This document shows positions 8,894 through 18,074 of a stretch of 64,000 bases of DNA, piece after piece; the first letter of the stretch is position 1; every line of letters begins with the position of its first letter. The position numbers and the translations under genes are program-made. The stretch spans positions 930,001 through 994,000 of the forward strand of contig NZ_CP035926.1 in NCBI RefSeq assembly GCF_004214815.1. The letters are read 5' to 3'. Under the pieces are notes generated by a model. The model was not told where the DNA came from, searched no databases, and worked only from the letters and a program-made list of their open reading frames with translations. Source of the stretch: Aliarcobacter thereius LMG 24486 (GTDB lineage Bacteria > Campylobacterota > Campylobacteria > Campylobacterales > Arcobacteraceae).

Positions 8894-9553
8894 TTATCCT
8901 TCTTTTTTTAATTCTTCTATATCTTCAAAACTTAATTTTTCTAAACTATCATAATAAAAATCTGCTTCTATATAGTGATCTAACTTTTTAACATAATATA
9001 AATCATCTGTAATTGCATCGATTGCCTGAATACTAGCTGTTGATAATAAAGGAGTTGCAACACTTATTGATTTTACTCCTTGATTGATAATAGTTTTTAT
9101 ACAAGCCATCATAACTAATCCAACATTTATATCTTCATCTACTATTAAAACATTCTTACCCTTTAAATATGTTAGTTTTTCCCCTGCTCTGAATTTATGA
9201 ATTTTTGGTTTTATTGTTGTTTCAAAAATATCTTTAGATTTTAAATATATTAAATCTAGCTCTATATCAAAAGATTTTACAAGCTCTTCATGTATTAAAA
9301 CCTCTTCTAGTTCTGTTACAACAGCTATTTCGCACTCTTCATTGTTTGGAGCATAGATTTTTTCATTAAATAGTAAGTCATATTCTGAGTTTAAAGCTTC
9401 TGCAACGATTTTAGCTATTTCATATCCACCATAAGAACAAGCAACTACAATCCATTTTTCAAGCTTCATACTATCTAAAGGAAGTACATCTAAAAGCTTG
9501 TAAGCAGCTACTTCTCTATTTTTAAAATAAATATTATCTAGACTCACTATCAT
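8894..9553 (-). CDS. Phosphoribosyltransferase-like protein with degenerate PRPP loop
   Basis: A PRTase-fold protein of about 219 residues. The segment VLIVDEDINVGLVM is placed where type I phosphoribosyltransferases carry the PRPP loop, usually VDDxxxTGxT, but the Thr-Gly/Thr residues are absent. I chose ATG at 9553 because AAGGT lies just upstream; a TTG at 9583 would extend it by 10 residues and deepen the overlap with lptD. It overlaps the lptD end by 20 bp and precedes pnp, so it belongs to that operon. The substrate is unknown, and the loop suggests altered or lost PRPP binding. Confidence 0.75.
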   Translation of the reverse strand: MIVSLDNIYFKNREVAAYKLLDVLPLDSMKLEKWIVVACSYGGYEIAKIVAEALNSEYDLLFNEKIYAPNNEECEIAVVTELEEVLIHEELVKSFDIELDLIYLKSKDIFETTIKPKIHKFRAGEKLTYLKGKNVLIVDEDINVGLVMMACIKTIINQGVKSISVATPLLSTASIQAIDAITDDLYYVKKLDHYIEADFYYDSLEKLSFEDIEELKKEG

Positions 9554-11696
9554 ATACCTTATAGTTTTGTTTAATTCCACCAATTGGTTTTAATACAAGA
9601 GTTGCATATACTATATTTTGTCTTCTATTAGAATATTTACTACTTGAAGATGGAACAATCTCTTTTTCATATTTTAAATCTAAACTCCAACAACTATCGT
9701 CTATTTCAAAACCAAAACCTTGTCTATTTCTAATTTTTTCTTCTAAATCATAATTTTCATAATATCTTAGTGCATATGATGAATTTAGCTTATATTTTGC
9801 CTCAATTCTATAAGACTCTAAATCATCTCTACTAAAAAATTCATTATAAGTTTTTATAGAGTTATAATAACCTGTATTTAAAGAAAAATTTTCTAAATCT
9901 AATTTAGCATCTAAACTTGTTTCTACAATTTTTTCATCTGCAACATTATAAACAACTCTTCCAGAAAATGTACTGTTTTTATAATAGAGTCTCAAATAAT
10001 TTTCTAAATCTTGAAGCTTTGCAGTATCATCGTCATCATAATATATACTTTGTGAAATTTGATGATTTATTAACTGTTTTGAGTTCTCTTTATTATAAAA
10101 AGATTGATTTAATTTTGCTATTGTTCTTTTCTTATTTTGAAGAGTTGGGAATGGTTTTAAGTCATTATATTTTTTTTTATTTTCTTTTTCTAAAACTGTT
10201 ACATTATGTAAATCACCATCTTTATACCAATTATTTGGAATTTCATGATTCAAGCTTAAATTTACTGTATGAATAATATTTTGATAAGGTTTTATTAAAT
10301 CTGTACCAATGAATAAAGTGGTTAAATTTTGTACCAAAGTTCCATTATCAAAACTTTTATCATTTGAATAATTATCATATATATAATTTGTAAACATTGT
10401 TTTTGATTCAGCACCTAAAAATATATGATCATTAAAAATATTTCTTGAATAAGATATAGGAACATTAAAATTATAAACTTCAGCTGTAATACCATCTTCT
10501 CTTGTAAGATTTTGGTATTTAAAATCTGCTGAGTAGATAAGATTCTCAAATAAAATAGATTTATTATATGAATGAAGCTGAATTTGAGGTAATTCCTGCA
10601 TTGTTTGTTTATTGCTTTTTGCTTGAGTATCTATATAATATTTAAGATATGTTCCTGTAAAATAATTTGGAGTATTAAAATAATAATTTAGCTTTGATTC
10701 CACATTTCTATCAGATTGAACATTTCCATTAAGATTACTTAATTCAAGATATTCAATATCATTTAAATAATTTAAAGATGTAAAAAAACCATCTTCATAA
10801 GAGCTATTTTTAGTTGTTAAAATATTTTTTTGTTCGTAATCTAAACTTATTCCATAATGCTGATTGTTGTATTTATCATCATTTAATAAATCTCTATCTT
10901 TTAAATAAGAGTTTTTTTCTTTAAAATAACCACTTTTTATATTTAGAATACTATCAGGAGTAGCTGCATATCTAAAGCTACCATAAACTCCATATCCTCT
11001 TTGTGTTCTTACTTGAGGAGTTATTTCAAAATCATAGTTATCTTTAGGTGCTATAAATAAAGATTGAGAATATAAAAAACCTTCACTTTTTCCATAACCC
11101 ATAGTTGGAAACAATAAACCAGTCCTTCTTGTCGTATCAGTTGGAAAACCAAAATATGGAAGATAAAAAATAGGTATATCTTTTATATACAATCTTGTAT
11201 TAAAAGTATTTACCCACATATCTTTTGTGTCATAGTTACTACTACTTGCTCTAATACTCCAAGCTGGATCAAAACAATCACAAGAAGATATTATTGAATC
11301 TACAAGCTCAAGTTTTTCTTGCTCTTTTGTAAGTTCTTTAGCATTTGTCCAAATATTTGAACTACTATCAATCAAAAAAATAGGATCTTGTGTTCCTAAA
11401 TCATTTTTCATATCTAAAAAAGCATATTTGCTTTGAGTTTGAAGTTTATTATCTTTTATTATTAAAACATTACCAAAGAGTTCTAAACTCTCTTTTTCTC
11501 TATCAAAAATTAACTTATCTGCACTTATATAATAAGATGGAGAATAAGCTATCACATCATCTTTTGCAATAATTACATTATCTTTTGCTTCTATATTTTT
11601 TGCTACTAATTGTAGTTTTTCACTACTATTCTCTTTTGCTAAAAGATTAATAGATAATAGACTAATAGATAACAAAAAATAAGAAAGTTTACGCAT
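9534..11696 (-). CDS. lptD: LptD, outer-membrane LPS assembly protein
   Basis: Beta-barrel protein that, with LptE, inserts lipopolysaccharide into the outer leaflet. A signal peptide (about 1-20, ending LLAKE) is followed by an OstA/LptA-like periplasmic domain (ADKLIFDREKESLELFGNV). A short Cys pair (SCDCFDPAW, about 137-144) may serve in disulfide bonding. A long beta-strand-rich barrel region with alternating aromatic residues follows, including the LPYFGFPTD segment typical of LptD. The 720 residues fit campylobacterotal LptDs. The start overlaps the RDD gene end by 8 bp. Confidence 0.93.
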   Translation of the reverse strand: MRKLSYFLLSISLLSINLLAKENSSEKLQLVAKNIEAKDNVIIAKDDVIAYSPSYYISADKLIFDREKESLELFGNVLIIKDNKLQTQSKYAFLDMKNDLGTQDPIFLIDSSSNIWTNAKELTKEQEKLELVDSIISSCDCFDPAWSIRASSSNYDTKDMWVNTFNTRLYIKDIPIFYLPYFGFPTDTTRRTGLLFPTMGYGKSEGFLYSQSLFIAPKDNYDFEITPQVRTQRGYGVYGSFRYAATPDSILNIKSGYFKEKNSYLKDRDLLNDDKYNNQHYGISLDYEQKNILTTKNSSYEDGFFTSLNYLNDIEYLELSNLNGNVQSDRNVESKLNYYFNTPNYFTGTYLKYYIDTQAKSNKQTMQELPQIQLHSYNKSILFENLIYSADFKYQNLTREDGITAEVYNFNVPISYSRNIFNDHIFLGAESKTMFTNYIYDNYSNDKSFDNGTLVQNLTTLFIGTDLIKPYQNIIHTVNLSLNHEIPNNWYKDGDLHNVTVLEKENKKKYNDLKPFPTLQNKKRTIAKLNQSFYNKENSKQLINHQISQSIYYDDDDTAKLQDLENYLRLYYKNSTFSGRVVYNVADEKIVETSLDAKLDLENFSLNTGYYNSIKTYNEFFSRDDLESYRIEAKYKLNSSYALRYYENYDLEEKIRNRQGFGFEIDDSCWSLDLKYEKEIVPSSSSKYSNRRQNIVYATLVLKPIGGIKQNYKVYDSESR

Positions 11697-12132
11697 TTAC
11701 AACCAGCGTTTTACCTGTAAAATCATGAAAAGTTTTTCTTCCTTCATTAAAAAAACCAATAGCAAAACCAATATAAAAAAACATTTCTGAAAATATTCTT
11801 CCAACGGCTCTTAAAAATGATGATAAGAAATTAACTCTTCCCCAATTATTAGCATCAATTATTCTAATTTTAGCTATTTTTTTACCTAGAGTTTGACCAT
11901 ATAACCAAATAAAAAATGTATGATAAAATACTTTTAATACTATTAAAGGCATTACAAAAGTAGTTTGCATTAAAAGTATCATTGCCTCTGAATCATGACT
12001 TACAGCCATAATATTATCCCAAAAAATAAAAGTAATCAAAAGTGTAATAATTATATCATCAATAACAAAAGCAAAAGCTCTACTTCTCATTGATGCTAAT
12101 TGTAAATTAGATGGATCAACTGTTTTTTGCAT
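11689..12132 (-). CDS. RDD family membrane protein
   Basis: A 147-residue inner-membrane protein with the RDD signature: an Arg-rich first helix (MRSRAFAFVIDDIIITLLI), then GQTLGKKIAKIRI, and a conserved Arg before the third hydrophobic segment. Three transmembrane segments are likely. The function of RDD proteins is poorly defined; some are linked to ion transport. It lies between purD (4 bp) and lptD (8-bp overlap), consistent with cotranscription. Confidence 0.85.
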   Translation of the reverse strand: MQKTVDPSNLQLASMRSRAFAFVIDDIIITLLITFIFWDNIMAVSHDSEAMILLMQTTFVMPLIVLKVFYHTFFIWLYGQTLGKKIAKIRIIDANNWGRVNFLSSFLRAVGRIFSEMFFYIGFAIGFFNEGRKTFHDFTGKTLVVNA

Positions 12133-12136
12133 ATAT

Positions 12137-13405
12137 TTACTTTAATGCTTGGTAAGCAATATCATTTCTAAATTTTTTACCATCAAAATTTATCTCTGAT
12201 GATAATAGATATGCTCTATCTCTAGCTTCTTTAATACTATTTCCTAAACCAACACAAACAGCAATTCTTCCACCATTTGCCATAAGTTTATTATCTTTTC
12301 TTGAAACACCAGCAAAACTAATATGAGAGTTATTTAATAGCTCTTCATCAACAATATTTGATAAAGATATAATTGTAGGTGCACTTGAACTATATGGATA
12401 GTTTTCACTTGCCATAACAACACCAACTGCATATTTGTTTTTTATTTTAATATCTAATTTATCAAGTTGTTTTGTAGCTCCATAATAAAATAGTTCTGAA
12501 ACTTTTGAATCAATTAAAGGCATTAAAATTTCACATTCAGGATCACCAAATCTTACATTATATTCTAAAACTATTGGTTCACCTTTTACAACCATAACTC
12601 CGATAAATAGAACTCCTTCAAAAGGAGCTTTCTCTTCTTGCATTCCTTTTAAAGTTGGTTTTATAACTCTCTCTTCAATTTTTTTATAAATAGTTTCATC
12701 AACTAAAGGTGTTGGAGCATAAGCACCCATTCCACCTGTATTTGGTCCAGTATCTCCATCCCCTACTCTTTTATGATCTTGAGCTGCTGGTAATACTTTA
12801 TAGTTTTCTCCATCACAAATAGCAAAAACAGATAACTCATATCCATCTAAAAACTCTTCAACAACTACTTTTGCCCCAGCTTCTCCAAAACTTTCTCCAC
12901 TTAACATATCTTCAACAGTTTGTTTTGCTTCTTCTTTGCTTTGAGCTATTATTACACCTTTTCCAGCACAAAGACCATCAGCTTTTACAACTATTGGAAG
13001 ATTATTCATACTATCAATAAATTTATAAGCTTCATTTTTATTACTTGTTTCTATAAATCCTGCTGTTGGAATATTATATTTTTTTAGAATATTTTTCATA
13101 TATGCTTTTGAACCTTCAAGCTGAGCAGCTGCCTTACTTGGACCAAAAATTACTAGATTTTCTTTTTTAAATATATCAACAACTCCATCAACCAAAGGAG
13201 ATTCAGGACCAACTATTGTTAAATCTATTTTATTTTCTTTAGCAAAACTAGCTAATTTATGATAGTCTTTTATATCAATATTTTCACCTAAATCAGAAGT
13301 AGCTCCATTTCCTGGCATAAAATATAGTTTGTGTGCATTTTCTTTTTTTAGTGCAAGTCCAATAGAGTACTCTCTACCACCACTTCCAAGTATTAAAATA
13401 TTCAT
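12137..13405 (-). CDS. purD: Phosphoribosylamine-glycine ligase (GARS)
   Basis: Second step of de novo purine synthesis: ATP-dependent joining of glycine to phosphoribosylamine. The start reads [19 protein letters not shown], followed by [15 protein letters not shown] and an ATP-grasp core with [11 protein letters not shown]. The characteristic [21 protein letters not shown] loop and the metal-binding [10 protein letters not shown] are present. It is full length at 422 residues. The ribosome binding site AAAGGGA lies 7 bp before the ATG. The 6S-like RNA sequence is immediately upstream. Confidence 0.97.
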   Translation of the reverse strand: MNILILGSGGREYSIGLALKKENAHKLYFMPGNGATSDLGENIDIKDYHKLASFAKENKIDLTIVGPESPLVDGVVDIFKKENLVIFGPSKAAAQLEGSKAYMKNILKKYNIPTAGFIETSNKNEAYKFIDSMNNLPIVVKADGLCAGKGVIIAQSKEEAKQTVEDMLSGESFGEAGAKVVVEEFLDGYELSVFAICDGENYKVLPAAQDHKRVGDGDTGPNTGGMGAYAPTPLVDETIYKKIEERVIKPTLKGMQEEKAPFEGVLFIGVMVVKGEPIVLEYNVRFGDPECEILMPLIDSKVSELFYYGATKQLDKLDIKIKNKYAVGVVMASENYPYSSSAPTIISLSNIVDEELLNNSHISFAGVSRKDNKLMANGGRIAVCVGLGNSIKEARDRAYLLSSEINFDGKKFRNDIAYQALK

Positions 13406-13422
13406 ATAAAATCCCTTTTAAA

Positions 13423-13610
13423 TTATAAATCCCAAGTAGTCGTTAATCATAAGGTGGCCCTAAAAGCCAAATATATATACAAGAGTATACTTTAGGAGCA
13501 AAAACATAATGAATCGCTACACACTGTATAACTACAAAGATGTATAAAAATAAAATTATCGGACCCGCAGTAATGAAAATCCCGTACCACTCAGAGTTCA
13601 GGATTTTATC
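13423..13610 (-). ncRNA. ssrS: Probable 6S RNA (RNA polymerase-binding regulatory RNA)
   Basis: No convincing protein-coding frame fills this interval, yet its sequence is less AT-rich than other spacers and can fold into a long, interrupted rod. CTGAGTGGT near the 5' side pairs with ACTACTTGG near the 3' side, GGTCC pairs with GGGCC further in, and ATAAAATCC can pair with GGATTTAT as an outer closing stem. The segment GGGTCCGATAATTTTAT resembles the beginning of the 6S central bubble in E. coli (gagccGATATTT). A TAAAAT -10 box near 13604-13609 would start the RNA near 13597. The position upstream of a purine gene fits 6S neighbourhoods. The exact ends are uncertain; a structured purD leader is the alternative. 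Confidence 0.55.
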
Positions 13611-13631
13611 TAAAAAAGATTGAAATTGAGT

Positions 13632-14273
13632 TTAAGAGAAGCTTCTTTTAGCAATATTAACACACTCTGTAACATCAGTTGTTTTACTTATTACATAATC
13701 ATTAACTTCTTTTGGTAAAAACTTCTCTGTTGTTTTTCCAATTAATACAGCTTTAAAGCTTTTATCCCATTTGAAATTATTAAAAAAACACTCAACACTA
13801 GATGGAGAAGTAAAAATTATTGTAGAGTTCTTTTCTAATTCTACTTTTTCTAAAAAATTATTGCATACAGTTTGGTATGAAACTATTTCATCTAAGTCTA
13901 TCTCATTTTCTTTTAATATTTCAACAAGATTTGATACTGTTTTTAAAGCTTTTACATATAATACTTTTTTATTTTTTAAAAGAGGTATAAGCTCTTTTGC
14001 AAATTCATTTCCATGACCATTTGCACCAACAAAAGCTATGTTTGCACCATAATCTTTTGCTACTTTTGCTGTTTTTGAAGCTATTAAATATGAAGGAGTA
14101 TTCTTCCAATTAATAGAATTTTCTTCTAAGGAATAAATTGCATTTTTAGAAGTAAATACAAGTGCATCATATTTTGAACAATCTACTAAATATTTTGTAC
14201 TTTTTACTTTAAATACTTCAAGATTTATAATACCTTCATATTTTTGATTATTTAGTAGATATATTTTTGCCAT
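13632..14273 (-). CDS. hemD: Uroporphyrinogen-III synthase
   Basis: Cyclises hydroxymethylbilane to uroporphyrinogen III in haem and corrinoid synthesis. At 213 residues it is slightly short for the family. The two-lobed HemD pattern is seen: DALVFTSKNAIYSL in lobe 1, and IIFTSPSSVECFFNNF with a downstream AVLIGKTTEKFL in lobe 2. Sequence conservation is always low in HemD, so the call rests on these motifs. It is directly adjacent to der. Confidence 0.85.
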   Translation of the reverse strand: MAKIYLLNNQKYEGIINLEVFKVKSTKYLVDCSKYDALVFTSKNAIYSLEENSINWKNTPSYLIASKTAKVAKDYGANIAFVGANGHGNEFAKELIPLLKNKKVLYVKALKTVSNLVEILKENEIDLDEIVSYQTVCNNFLEKVELEKNSTIIFTSPSSVECFFNNFKWDKSFKAVLIGKTTEKFLPKEVNDYVISKTTDVTECVNIAKRSFS

Positions 14274-15746
14274 CTATTCTTGCTCCAAATATCCTTCATC
14301 ATCTATATTGCTATTTTTCCCTCTAGAAACAATATGAATTGGTGTTCCTTCAAAATTAAATTGCTCTCTTAAAAAGTTAATTAAATATCTTTTATATGAA
14401 TAGTGAAGAAGTTGTGGTTTATTCATAACAACTGCTATTCTAGGTGGTCTTGTACTGAATTGCGTAGAGTAATATATTCTTAATCTTGCTCCATTTGGAC
14501 TTGGAAGTGCATGTCTAATAACTGCTTCTTCTATAACTTTATTCAGTTTTGAAGTAGAAATTCTTTGTGTATAATTTTCAAAAATATCAACAATTTTGTC
14601 TTTTAATCTATCAATACTTCTTCCTGTTTTTGCTGAAACTGCAATAATTGGAGCATAAGCTAAAAATCTAAATCTTCTTCTTATCTCTTCTTCTATTTTT
14701 TGGAAACTATCCATATTTTCATCCCATTTATTAAGAACAATAATAGTACCTAATCCATATTCATCTACAAGTCCAGCAATTTTTTCATCTAAATCTGTAA
14801 GTTCTCTTGAAGCATCTAGAACAACTAAAGCCATATTTGCTTTTTCAAGCATCTCTTTAGTTCTCATTAAAGCAAATTTTTCAATTCCTTCAATGCTTCC
14901 TCTTCTTCTTAATCCAGCTGTATCAACAAAAGTGATTTTCTTATCTTTATAAAAGTAAGTTTCATCAACAGGATCTATAGTAGTACCTGCAATACTTGAA
15001 ACAACTGATCTTTTTTCACCTACAAGAGAGTTTAGAATTGATGACTTTCCAACATTTACTCTTCCAATAATCGCAACATTTATAGAAGTATCATCTAAAA
15101 CTATATCTTCATCTTCAATTTTTTCAATATCATCTGTAGAAAAATCTTCATCATCATCTTCTTCGTAAAATTCTCCAAACTCTTCTTTTAGTGCTTCAAC
15201 TCTTTTTTGCTCTTCTTGAGCTTTTACAGTCTCTTCATTTTCAGGTAATTTATCATAAATCCATTCATAAAGTTTTTTTGTCCCACGATTATGAGAAACT
15301 GATATACCAAAAAGATTTTCATCTCCAATTCCAAACTCAAAAAACTCCCAAAGTCTTTCTAGTTCTTTATCATTATCAATTTTATTTACAACTAAAGCAA
15401 GCTCTTTTCCTAGTCTTAAAAGCTCATAAAAAAGTTCTTTATCTTTATCATCAGGTATATTTTTTCCATCTACTAAAAATAGAATAATATCTGCATCTTT
15501 TGCAGTTCTTATTGCTTGTGCTTTTACATTTATAAAGATTTCATCATTTGTTTCATCAATTCCACCTGTATCTAATAGTAAAGCACTTCTATCTATTATT
15601 TGAATTTCATTTTTTCTAATATCTCTAGTTGTTCCTGCAATATTAGAAACAATAGCTATTCTTCTATTTGAAAGTCTATTAAAAAGTGATGACTTTCCAA
15701 CATTTGGTTGCCCTATTAAAGCAACTTTTTTTAAATTATTTTGCAT
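14274..15746 (-). CDS. der: Ribosome biogenesis GTPase Der (EngA)
   Basis: A double-GTPase needed for 50S ribosome maturation. Two G domains are seen: GQPNVGKSSLFNRL with DTGGID and NKID near the N-terminus, and GRVNVGKSSILNSLVG with DTAGLRRRG and NKWDE from about residue 225. Between them lies an acidic linker (FYEEDDDEDFSTDDIEKIEDEDI). The C-terminal KH-like domain includes PPRIAVVMNKP. It is full length at 490 residues. The gene is preceded by the hpf terminator, so it probably has its own promoter in the 15747-15776 spacer. Confidence 0.97.
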   Translation of the reverse strand: MQNNLKKVALIGQPNVGKSSLFNRLSNRRIAIVSNIAGTTRDIRKNEIQIIDRSALLLDTGGIDETNDEIFINVKAQAIRTAKDADIILFLVDGKNIPDDKDKELFYELLRLGKELALVVNKIDNDKELERLWEFFEFGIGDENLFGISVSHNRGTKKLYEWIYDKLPENEETVKAQEEQKRVEALKEEFGEFYEEDDDEDFSTDDIEKIEDEDIVLDDTSINVAIIGRVNVGKSSILNSLVGEKRSVVSSIAGTTIDPVDETYFYKDKKITFVDTAGLRRRGSIEGIEKFALMRTKEMLEKANMALVVLDASRELTDLDEKIAGLVDEYGLGTIIVLNKWDENMDSFQKIEEEIRRRFRFLAYAPIIAVSAKTGRSIDRLKDKIVDIFENYTQRISTSKLNKVIEEAVIRHALPSPNGARLRIYYSTQFSTRPPRIAVVMNKPQLLHYSYKRYLINFLREQFNFEGTPIHIVSRGKNSNIDDEGYLEQE

Positions 15747-15770
15747 ATTTATCTTAAATCCTAATAAAAA

Positions 15771-15805
15771 TTAAAAAAAGGTATTAGCAAAAAGCTAATA
15801 CCTTT
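15771..15805 (-). terminator. Rho-independent terminator of hpf
   Basis: A perfect 12-bp stem (AAAGGTATTAGC with GCTAATACCTTT) closes a 5-base loop and, on the minus strand, runs straight into a run of T residues. It begins 18 bp after the hpf stop. Confidence 0.88.
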
Positions 15806-15822
15806 GTGCGAGTTAAAAACTT

Positions 15823-16359
15823 TTAATAAAGCCCAAATTTTCCAGCAACATTTGCTTTGTATAATACTCTTAGATTATCATCTTTATCATAAAATACTTT
15901 GAATTGGGCACTTGAGTTTTTTAACTCTTCTAAAGCTTCTTCTATATCAATTGGTTTATAAGAAACTAGTCTTTGAGGAATAATTTCATCTTCAAATTTT
16001 TCAAGCTCTTTTGCAACCAAATCTTCTACTTCAACATTAGCTTCACTAAATTTAGTAGCTTTATGAGCTGTAATTTTATCATTGTGTCTTCTTAAAACTT
16101 TTGAAACTCTATCAACAGCTATATCAATAGCAGAATATAGGTCTTTATCTTTTTGTCTTACAACAACAGTATCAATATTTGCAATATTTAAAGTAAATTC
16201 AAAAGTAAAAGCTTTACCTTGTTTTTCATCTGCAGTTATTGTTGAAGTAACTGAAATAATATCTAAATTATATTTTTCAAATGTTTCAATAGAACTATTT
16301 ACATAATCTTTTATCGCATCTGTAAGTTTTATATGTCTTCCAACTATACTTGTATTCAT
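15823..16359 (-). CDS. hpf: Ribosome hibernation promoting factor, long form
   Basis: Dimerises and silences 70S ribosomes in stationary phase. The N-terminal beta-alpha-beta domain starts MNTSIVGRHIKLTDAIKDYV and contains the VVRQKDKDLYSAIDIAVDRVSKVL segment. A linker leads to the C-terminal dimerisation domain (about 118-178), with PIDIEEALEEL and a final VLYKANVAGKFGLY. The 178-residue length marks it as the long, 100S-forming type. The gene is monocistronic, ending in a strong terminator. Confidence 0.93.
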   Translation of the reverse strand: MNTSIVGRHIKLTDAIKDYVNSSIETFEKYNLDIISVTSTITADEKQGKAFTFEFTLNIANIDTVVVRQKDKDLYSAIDIAVDRVSKVLRRHNDKITAHKATKFSEANVEVEDLVAKELEKFEDEIIPQRLVSYKPIDIEEALEELKNSSAQFKVFYDKDDNLRVLYKANVAGKFGLY

Positions 16360-16422
16360 AACTACTCCTTAAAATGATTTATAAATATTACCATAAATTT
16401 ACTTTGAAATTTAAAATTAACT

Positions 16423-17376
16423 CTATTTTTGTTTCTTTATAAGCAAATATACAAAAAATGGAGCTCCTATAAATGCAGTTACAACACCTATTGGTAAAGA
16501 TGAAGCTGTTGGAATCAATCTTGCAACAAGATCACAAAACACCAAGAAAACTCCACCAAAAAATAGTGTTGGAAAGATTATATTTATTGCACTTTTCTTA
16601 TAAATAAGTTTTACAATATGTGGAATTACTAATCCTACAAAGCCAATAGGTCCTGTAAAACTAATACAAATCCCAACACAAATTGTAATAAATATAAGAA
16701 GTGTTAATATTGTTTTATTTACATTTAATCCTTTTAAAAATGCTGTATCATTTGAGATTAAAAGTAAATTTATTTTGTTTTTAAATTTATATATAAATAA
16801 AATTAAAAATATTGCTGTAATACCTAAAACAGAAGCAGGAATCAAACCAACTGTATCAAGAGTTCCTAATGTAAATCTAACTATTGAGTAATTTTCTTGT
16901 AAATTACTAAGAAAAAATACCAACATTAAAGCAGAACTATAAAAATAAGATAAGGCAATTCCTATTAGAAGTATAGAGTTTGTAGAATTTACTAGTTTCT
17001 TAGAATTTAAATTTCTTGAAATTACAAACAGAACTAAAACTGTAAGTAAAGAGCCAAAAATAGATGCAAAAAAGAGTGGCAAAAGTGGTAAAAAAACTAT
17101 TGATAAACTAGAAAAAAGTGTTGTACCACTTGCAATTCCCAAAGTATATGGAGTTATTAAAGCATTTTTGAAAATTATTTGAAAAATAAGTCCACTTATA
17201 GCCAAAATAGAACCAACAAAAAAAGCTAAAAAAACTCTAGGAACTCTTAAATCCCAAAAAATTGTTGATAAACTATTTTCAAAATCAAATATAGTTTTAA
17301 AATCTATTACAGTTTCTCCTAAAAATGGAGCAAAAAATATAATAAACATTGAACAAATATATAATAAAATTTTCAT
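16423..17376 (-). CDS. btuC: FecCD/BtuC-type ABC transporter permease
   Basis: Inner-membrane permease of the siderophore/vitamin B12 importer family, with about eight to ten hydrophobic segments in 317 residues. Family signatures include LRVPRVFLAFFVGSILAISGLIFQIIFKNAL near the N-terminus, seen in pieces; GLVIPHIVKLI, the cytoplasmic loop that contacts the ATPase; and LPIGVVTAFIGAPFFVYLL at the end. The start overlaps the ATPase gene by 4 bp. Cobalamin specificity is inferred from the neighbouring BtuF- and BtuB-like proteins; iron-siderophore uptake is the alternative. Confidence 0.8.
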   Translation of the reverse strand: MKILLYICSMFIIFFAPFLGETVIDFKTIFDFENSLSTIFWDLRVPRVFLAFFVGSILAISGLIFQIIFKNALITPYTLGIASGTTLFSSLSIVFLPLLPLFFASIFGSLLTVLVLFVISRNLNSKKLVNSTNSILLIGIALSYFYSSALMLVFFLSNLQENYSIVRFTLGTLDTVGLIPASVLGITAIFLILFIYKFKNKINLLLISNDTAFLKGLNVNKTILTLLIFITICVGICISFTGPIGFVGLVIPHIVKLIYKKSAINIIFPTLFFGGVFLVFCDLVARLIPTASSLPIGVVTAFIGAPFFVYLLIKKQK

Positions 17377-18074
17377 AAATTAAGTACCAAATGAGAATCT
17401 AAAAGCTTTAAGCTTTCACCATAAAAATCATTTAAACTATTTTTATTAAAAAAATCTTGATGTGTACCAAAAAACTTTAAAGAACCTTTTTCTAAAAACA
17501 ATACTTTAAAATCTTTTAAAGCATATGCTAAATCAAGATTATGAGTTATTATAATTTTTTGTTTTAATAAATCTGAATTTAAAATATTAAAAACTTCTTT
17601 TACTTTATTTAAATCTAAATTTGCAGTAAGTTCATCGAAAATTGTTATTTGTGCATTGTGTAAAATAGCACTTGCAAGAAGTAACAATTGTTTCTCTCCA
17701 GAACTTAAATTTATACAAAAACTATCTTTGAGTTTTTCTATATTTAAAAAATTTATCACTTTTTCAATATCTTCATCACTTTTTTCTTCAATAACAGATA
17801 GCTTTAGATACTCAAAAAGTGTCATATATTCATCAAATATCTCAAATTGACTTGGAATATAGTTTATAATCTTTGCTTTTTCTTCTAATTTTAAAAGATT
17901 AATATTTTGATTATTCAAAAAAAGATTTGAAGCTTTTAAGAGATTTGATAAAACTCTTGCTAAAGTTGATTTTCCAGCTCCATTTTCACCTAAAATCAAT
18001 AGATTTTCATTTTCTTTTAAAGAAAAAGATATATCTTTTAAAATATAGTTAGAATAATTTTTTAGTTTTAACAT
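17373..18074 (-). CDS. btuD: ABC transporter ATP-binding protein (BtuD-like)
   Basis: The ATPase partner of the adjacent permease, 233 residues. The Walker A motif is GENGAGKST (residues about 33-41), the ABC signature is LSSGEKQ, Walker B is ITIFDELTANLD, and the switch His lies in IIITHNLDLA. The start overlaps the binding-protein gene by 26 bp and the stop overlaps the permease start by 4 bp, so translation is tightly coupled. The substrate is inferred from the operon. Confidence 0.85.
   Translation of the reverse strand: MLKLKNYSNYILKDISFSLKENENLLILGENGAGKSTLARVLSNLLKASNLFLNNQNINLLKLEEKAKIINYIPSQFEIFDEYMTLFEYLKLSVIEEKSDEDIEKVINFLNIEKLKDSFCINLSSGEKQLLLLASAILHNAQITIFDELTANLDLNKVKEVFNILNSDLLKQKIIITHNLDLAYALKDFKVLFLEKGSLKFFGTHQDFFNKNSLNDFYGESLKLLDSHLVLNL

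Noticed and set aside
13423-13610. Purine or other riboswitch before purD
   Set aside because: No match to the conserved cores of purine, ZTP or guanidine riboswitches could be seen, whereas the rod-like fold fits 6S RNA.
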